DNA from: Herbaspirillum sp.
Lineage (GTDB): Bacteria; Pseudomonadota; Gammaproteobacteria; Burkholderiales; Burkholderiaceae_D
NCBI RefSeq assembly: GCF_017744395.1
Contig: NZ_JAGIBI010000003.1
Location: 1 to 64,000, forward strand
Reading direction: 5' to 3'
DNA: 64,000 bases
Below, one piece after another: positions 60,816 to 64,000 of the stretch (the stretch's first letter is position 1; the number at the start of each line of letters is the position of its first letter). The notes beneath the pieces are model-generated. The model saw only the letters and a list, made by a program, of their open reading frames with translations. It was not told the origin of the DNA and did not search any database. Position numbers and translations under genes: made by a program.

Positions 60816-63800
60816 ATGAAAAATACCGTCCCATCCTCCGCTTCCGCAGACCTGGCCGCGCGCAGCGCGCCGTGCGCGGTCGAATTGATGCCGCCGTCGC
60901 TGACGGTGCGCCTGGGCAAACGGCGCCTGACCCTGAGCTGGCGCGCGCGCAAGCCGCTGCCGGCGCTGCTGGATCGCCTCCTGCTGCGTTCCTGGCGCCG
61001 GGTGTTGGCGCCGGTGCTGCGCGTCTCGGTGGCCGCCGCCGCGGTGTGCGGCGCCTGGCAGGCGCCCGCGCTGGCCGCCGCGCCCGCGCCGGGCACGCTG
61101 CCCATCGGCTGGAGCGTGGTCAATGGCAACGTGGTGTTCACGCAGAACGGCAATACGCTCAACATCAACCAGCTCTCGCCGCAGGCGATTGCCAATTTCC
61201 AGTCCTTCTCGATCGGCTCGAGTGCCGTCGTCAACATCAGCCAGCCCAGTTCGGCGGCGGCCTTTCTGGCCAAGGTGACCGGCGGCGACATTTCGCAGAT
61301 CTACGGCAAGCTGACGGCGCCGGGCCTGGTGGCGCTGTATAACCCGAACGGCATCCTGATCGGCCCGGGCGGAACGGTCGACGTCAACCGCTTCATCGCC
61401 ACCACGCTCAACATCAACGACAGCGATTTCCTGGCCGGCAAGCTGACTTTCTCCCGGCAAGGCAGTACTGCCGGCACGGTCGAGAACCAGGGCACGATCA
61501 AGGCCGCCACCGGCGGCAGCGTCTACCTGATCGGCAGCAGCGTGACCAACGGCGGTGTCATCAGCAGTCCGCGCGGCGAGGTGATCCTGGCCGCCGGTGA
61601 AACCGTTACCCTGGCCGACACCGCCACGCCCGGCGTTACGGTGGCTGTGACCGGCAGCAGCGGCAGCGTCACCAACCTGGGCAGCATCACCGCCGAGGCG
61701 GGCCGCATCGGCATCGCCGCCGGCCTGATCAGCAACAGCGGCAGCATCAGCGCTTCCAGCGTGGTGCGCGAAGGCGGCCGCATCTTCCTGCGCGCGTCGC
61801 AGAACCTGACTACTACGGCGACTTCCAGCATCAGCGCCGCCGGCACGGCCGGCGGCAATGTGACGCTGTATGCCGAGAACAAGGCTTTCATCGACGGCGA
61901 CGTATCGGCCACCGGCGCGCCGGGGCATGGCGGCTTCGTCGAGACCTCCGGCCTGAAGCAGCTGGACGTGGTCAAGGTGCCGACGGTGGGTTCGGGCGGG
62001 ACCTGGCTGATCGACCCGTACGACCTGACGGTGGTGTCTTCCAGCAGCAGCCCGATCTCAGGCGGCATGTGCGGCACGGTGTACGCGGTGGGATCGAGCG
62101 ATGGCGGCACCGAGATCCTCAACAGCACCATCAACGCCCAGCTCAACCAGGGAATCAATGTCACGCTGACCACCGGCAACGGCGGCAACAGCGCGGCCGG
62201 CAACATCACGGTCAGCGCGGATATCGTCAAGAGCGCGGGCGCGGCGGCCAACCTGACGCTCAATGCCGACAACGACATCAACATCAATGCCAATATCACC
62301 AGCACCTCGAACGGGCTGGACCTGGCCTTGAGTACAAGGCATAACGATTTCAGCAATGTCGTCACCGTCAGCCGCGATATCAGCGTCAACAACGGCGCGC
62401 GCGTGGTGCTCAACGGCGGCACGATGACCGTCTCCGACGGCGGCGGCAAGCAAGGCAACGGCACCCTGCTCCTGAGCAACGGCACCGTCGCGCTGGGTAC
62501 CGGTGGGACCTTGAATGCGGGGGATGTCACCGTGAACAGCGGCAGCTTGCTTAATCTGGGCAGCGCCGGTTCGGTGGGGGTGTCGAGTTTGACAAACAAT
62601 GGCACTGTTTCCGGTAACGGCACCATCACTACCATGGCGGGTGGGCTTGCCAACAACGGCACGATCTCCGTCAATGGCACCATCTCTACTTCAGGGAGCT
62701 TCGCCAACAACGGTATGGTTGCCGTCAACGGCACCATCTCAACTGCAGCAGGTTTCGTTAACAACGGCACGCTGGCGCCGGGCGGCGACGGCAGCGTCGG
62801 CACCCTCAACATCAGCGGCGACCTGACGTTCGGCAGCAACAGCAAGCTGTTGCTGGACTTCTCCAGCGCCGGCAACGACAAGATCAATCTCCTTACCTGC
62901 AGCACGGTCAGCCTCGGCGGCACGCTCAGTACGCGCCTGCTCAACGGTTACACGGCATCGGTGGGCACGGCCTACCAGGTGTTCAACATGACCGTCGGCG
63001 CGCAATTCGGGGCGGGCTCTTACTTCCGTAACGTGACCGGCGATGTGCTGACCGTCGGCGGCGCCAAGCAAATGATCAAGGCCACCAATGCCAGCGGCCT
63101 GACACTGGCCATGACCGGCGCTGAAACGCTGACCGTCAGCAGCCCGGATGCCAGCTGGGACAGCCTCTCGACCTGGGGTTCGGCCGGTTATATCCCGACC
63201 GCGATCGACACCGTTGTCGTCAACAGCGGCGCGAGCCTCCAGCACGGTTTTGGCGCCGACACCATCGATAAGCTGGTGCTCAATGGCGGCACGCTGGGCG
63301 TGTACGGCGGCAATCTGACCGTGGCCACATCGGCTTCGGGCAGCGGCAACATTACCTTGTCTTCGACGTCGGAGATCATCGGTGCGACTACCACGCTCAC
63401 GCTCAATAATGCCGTTACCGATGCCAATCTCACCGTCAGTAGCGGCAATCTGGCGTTCGGCGGCAATGCGCGTTTCTCCAGCCTGTTGATGGGTAGCGGC
63501 AACATCACCGGCAGTGCCGGTTCACGCCTGAATGTGTCGGATTCCTTTATCCAGGCCGGGGGCAACATGACGCTGGCCGATGCCGCGCTGTCGCAGGCGA
63601 GCGGCCCGCTGATGGCGGGCAACATCACCGCCGACAACCTGGTGCTGGAAGCGCAGGGCGGCAACATCGTCCAGCTCAGCGGCGCTTCGCTGCATGTGAA
63701 GAAGCAACTGATCACCTCATCGGTCACCGGCACTACGCTGACCAATGACGGCAACCAGATCGCGGCTTTCGCGGCCAACAATAAAGGCGTTGGCGACATT

Positions 63801-64000
63801 ACGTTGATCAACGCCCTCAACCCCGCCGACGCAAGCGTTGTCACGCTCAACGGCATCAGTAACGCCAACGGCAACATCAATGTCGACAATACCGGCGGCA
63901 TGGCCACGGCCGCGCTCGGTTCGAACGCCGATTTCCTCGGCAACCTGCCCAGCAATGCCAACGGTACGGCGGTCGGCACCGCCGCCAAACTGGCGACGCT
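60816..64000 (+). CDS. TpsA filamentous-haemagglutinin-like exoprotein, 5' part (runs off the window)
   Basis: I translated this frame by eye: it is open for 1061 codons from the ATG at 60816 to the window edge with no stop. A long N-terminal extension precedes the signal peptide, whose hydrophobic core is about 63-80 with cleavage near 'APALAAA'. The TPS secretion domain follows (about 95-330) with 'SWSVVNGNVVF'-like start, 'INQPS'-like turn 'ISQPSSAAAF' and the diagnostic 'NPNGILIGPGG' at 176-186. The rest is a Gly/Asn/Thr-rich beta-helix with short internal repeats near 62589-62753 and 'ANNGT'-type rungs. It is secreted by the adjacent TpsB and is probably an adhesin. Confidence 0.93.
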   Translation, partial: MKNTVPSSASADLAARSAPCAVELMPPSLTVRLGKRRLTLSWRARKPLPALLDRLLLRSWRRVLAPVLRVSVAAAAVCGAWQAPALAAAPAPGTLPIGWSVVNGNVVFTQNGNTLNINQLSPQAIANFQSFSIGSSAVVNISQPSSAAAFLAKVTGGDISQIYGKLTAPGLVALYNPNGILIGPGGTVDVNRFIATTLNINDSDFLAGKLTFSRQGSTAGTVENQGTIKAATGGSVYLIGSSVTNGGVISSPRGEVILAAGETVTLADTATPGVTVAVTGSSGSVTNLGSITAEAGRIGIAAGLISNSGSISASSVVREGGRIFLRASQNLTTTATSSISAAGTAGGNVTLYAENKAFIDGDVSATGAPGHGGFVETSGLKQLDVVKVPTVGSGGTWLIDPYDLTVVSSSSSPISGGMCGTVYAVGSSDGGTEILNSTINAQLNQGINVTLTTGNGGNSAAGNITVSADIVKSAGAAANLTLNADNDININANITSTSNGLDLALSTRHNDFSNVVTVSRDISVNNGARVVLNGGTMTVSDGGGKQGNGTLLLSNGTVALGTGGTLNAGDVTVNSGSLLNLGSAGSVGVSSLTNNGTVSGNGTITTMAGGLANNGTISVNGTISTSGSFANNGMVAVNGTISTAAGFVNNGTLAPGGDGSVGTLNISGDLTFGSNSKLLLDFSSAGNDKINLLTCSTVSLGGTLSTRLLNGYTASVGTAYQVFNMTVGAQFGAGSYFRNVTGDVLTVGGAKQMIKATNASGLTLAMTGAETLTVSSPDASWDSLSTWGSAGYIPTAIDTVVVNSGASLQHGFGADTIDKLVLNGGTLGVYGGNLTVATSASGSGNITLSSTSEIIGATTTLTLNNAVTDANLTVSSGNLAFGGNARFSSLLMGSGNITGSAGSRLNVSDSFIQAGGNMTLADAALSQASGPLMAGNITADNLVLEAQGGNIVQLSGASLHVKKQLITSSVTGTTLTNDGNQIAAFAANNKGVGDITLINALNPADASVVTLNGISNANGNINVDNTGGMATAALGSNADFLGNLPSNANGTAVGTAAKLAT
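62589..62753 (+). repeat. Tandem 54-57 bp coding repeats in tpsA
   Basis: Three consecutive units of 19, 18 and 18 codons share the pattern x-x-N-N-G-T-x-x-x-N-G-T-I-(S/T)-T, as in 'LANNGTISVNGTISTSGS', and a fourth partial unit follows. They form repeated rungs of the beta-helix. Confidence 0.75.

Noticed and set aside
62589..62753. Regular repeats that could suggest a CRISPR array
   Set aside because: The units are contiguous in-frame codons of the TpsA beta-helix with no unique spacers.
61523..62944. 473-codon minus-strand frame, and others opposite tpsA
   Set aside because: Antisense of the Gly/Thr/Asn-rich TpsA frame; its Leu/Pro/Val-rich translation reflects complementary codons.

Overview
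The window is dense, GC-rich chromosomal DNA from a betaproteobacterium, most likely Burkholderiales, family Oxalobacteraceae, Herbaspirillum-like. This is inferred from protein sequence character and gene order (hslVU with an MEQFHGTT HslV start, lptM/cyaY/lysA, a long bifunctional PutA, aspS-nudB-EEP-clsB, otsB-GH15-otsA) and was not checked by database search. I see no rRNA, tRNA, CRISPR array, prophage or insertion sequence. Nearly all genes are intact.

Layout. 1-7.6 kb: the end of a LivF-type ABC ATPase, a membrane acyltransferase, putA, and the hslVU protease operon behind a clear heat-shock (sigma-32) promoter. 7.6-13.7 kb: a Fur-box siderophore receptor, an orphan GspG-like protein, cyaY, lptM, lysA and a Cys-rich membrane protein. 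13.9-25.4 kb: a Na+/solute symporter, the trehalose cluster otsB-GH15-otsA, an FmdB-type zinc ribbon protein, a DUF502 protein, aspS, nudB, an EEP-family hydrolase and clsB. 25.6-35.2 kb: acetyl-CoA acetyltransferase, hslR, and a fatty-acid beta-oxidation operon (TetR-type regulator, FadE-like, FadB/FadN-like, thiolase, enoyl-CoA hydratase). 35.2-41.7 kb: an AT-richer O-acyltransferase that looks acquired, a GAF-GGDEF diguanylate cyclase, a VOC protein, and a DauR-like regulator/ammonia-lyase/tautomerase operon behind a 42-bp AT-rich dyad.

41.8-47.4 kb holds a compact minus-strand module: exbD-tonB-TonB-dependent receptor-exbB-secreted phospholipase D. The last protein has the HKD layout and 'DWRS' and 'IGTSNW' motifs of the PLD3/PLD4 type. 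A 19-bp palindrome rather than a Fur box lies upstream. It reads as a self-contained uptake system for a phosphodiester-containing substrate and is one of the two most interesting parts of the window.

47.5-52.6 kb carries a small membrane protein, a MarR-like protein, CDP-diacylglycerol pyrophosphatase, an Hsp70-like protein and an RpiR regulator. Between the last two lies a non-coding block of about 730 bp made of two inverted, diverged copies of one element. Each copy folds into three hairpins. The hairpin stems differ between copies but stay paired through compensatory changes, which points to selection on structure. This is the other most interesting finding.

52.6-56.2 kb is a likely RpiR-controlled catabolic locus (MFS transporter and a hydantoin-racemase-family protein lacking both catalytic cysteines), with a convergent aldo/keto reductase. 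56.4-64 kb has a CHASE2-adenylate cyclase and a two-partner secretion pair. The TpsA exoprotein is open from 60816 to the window edge.
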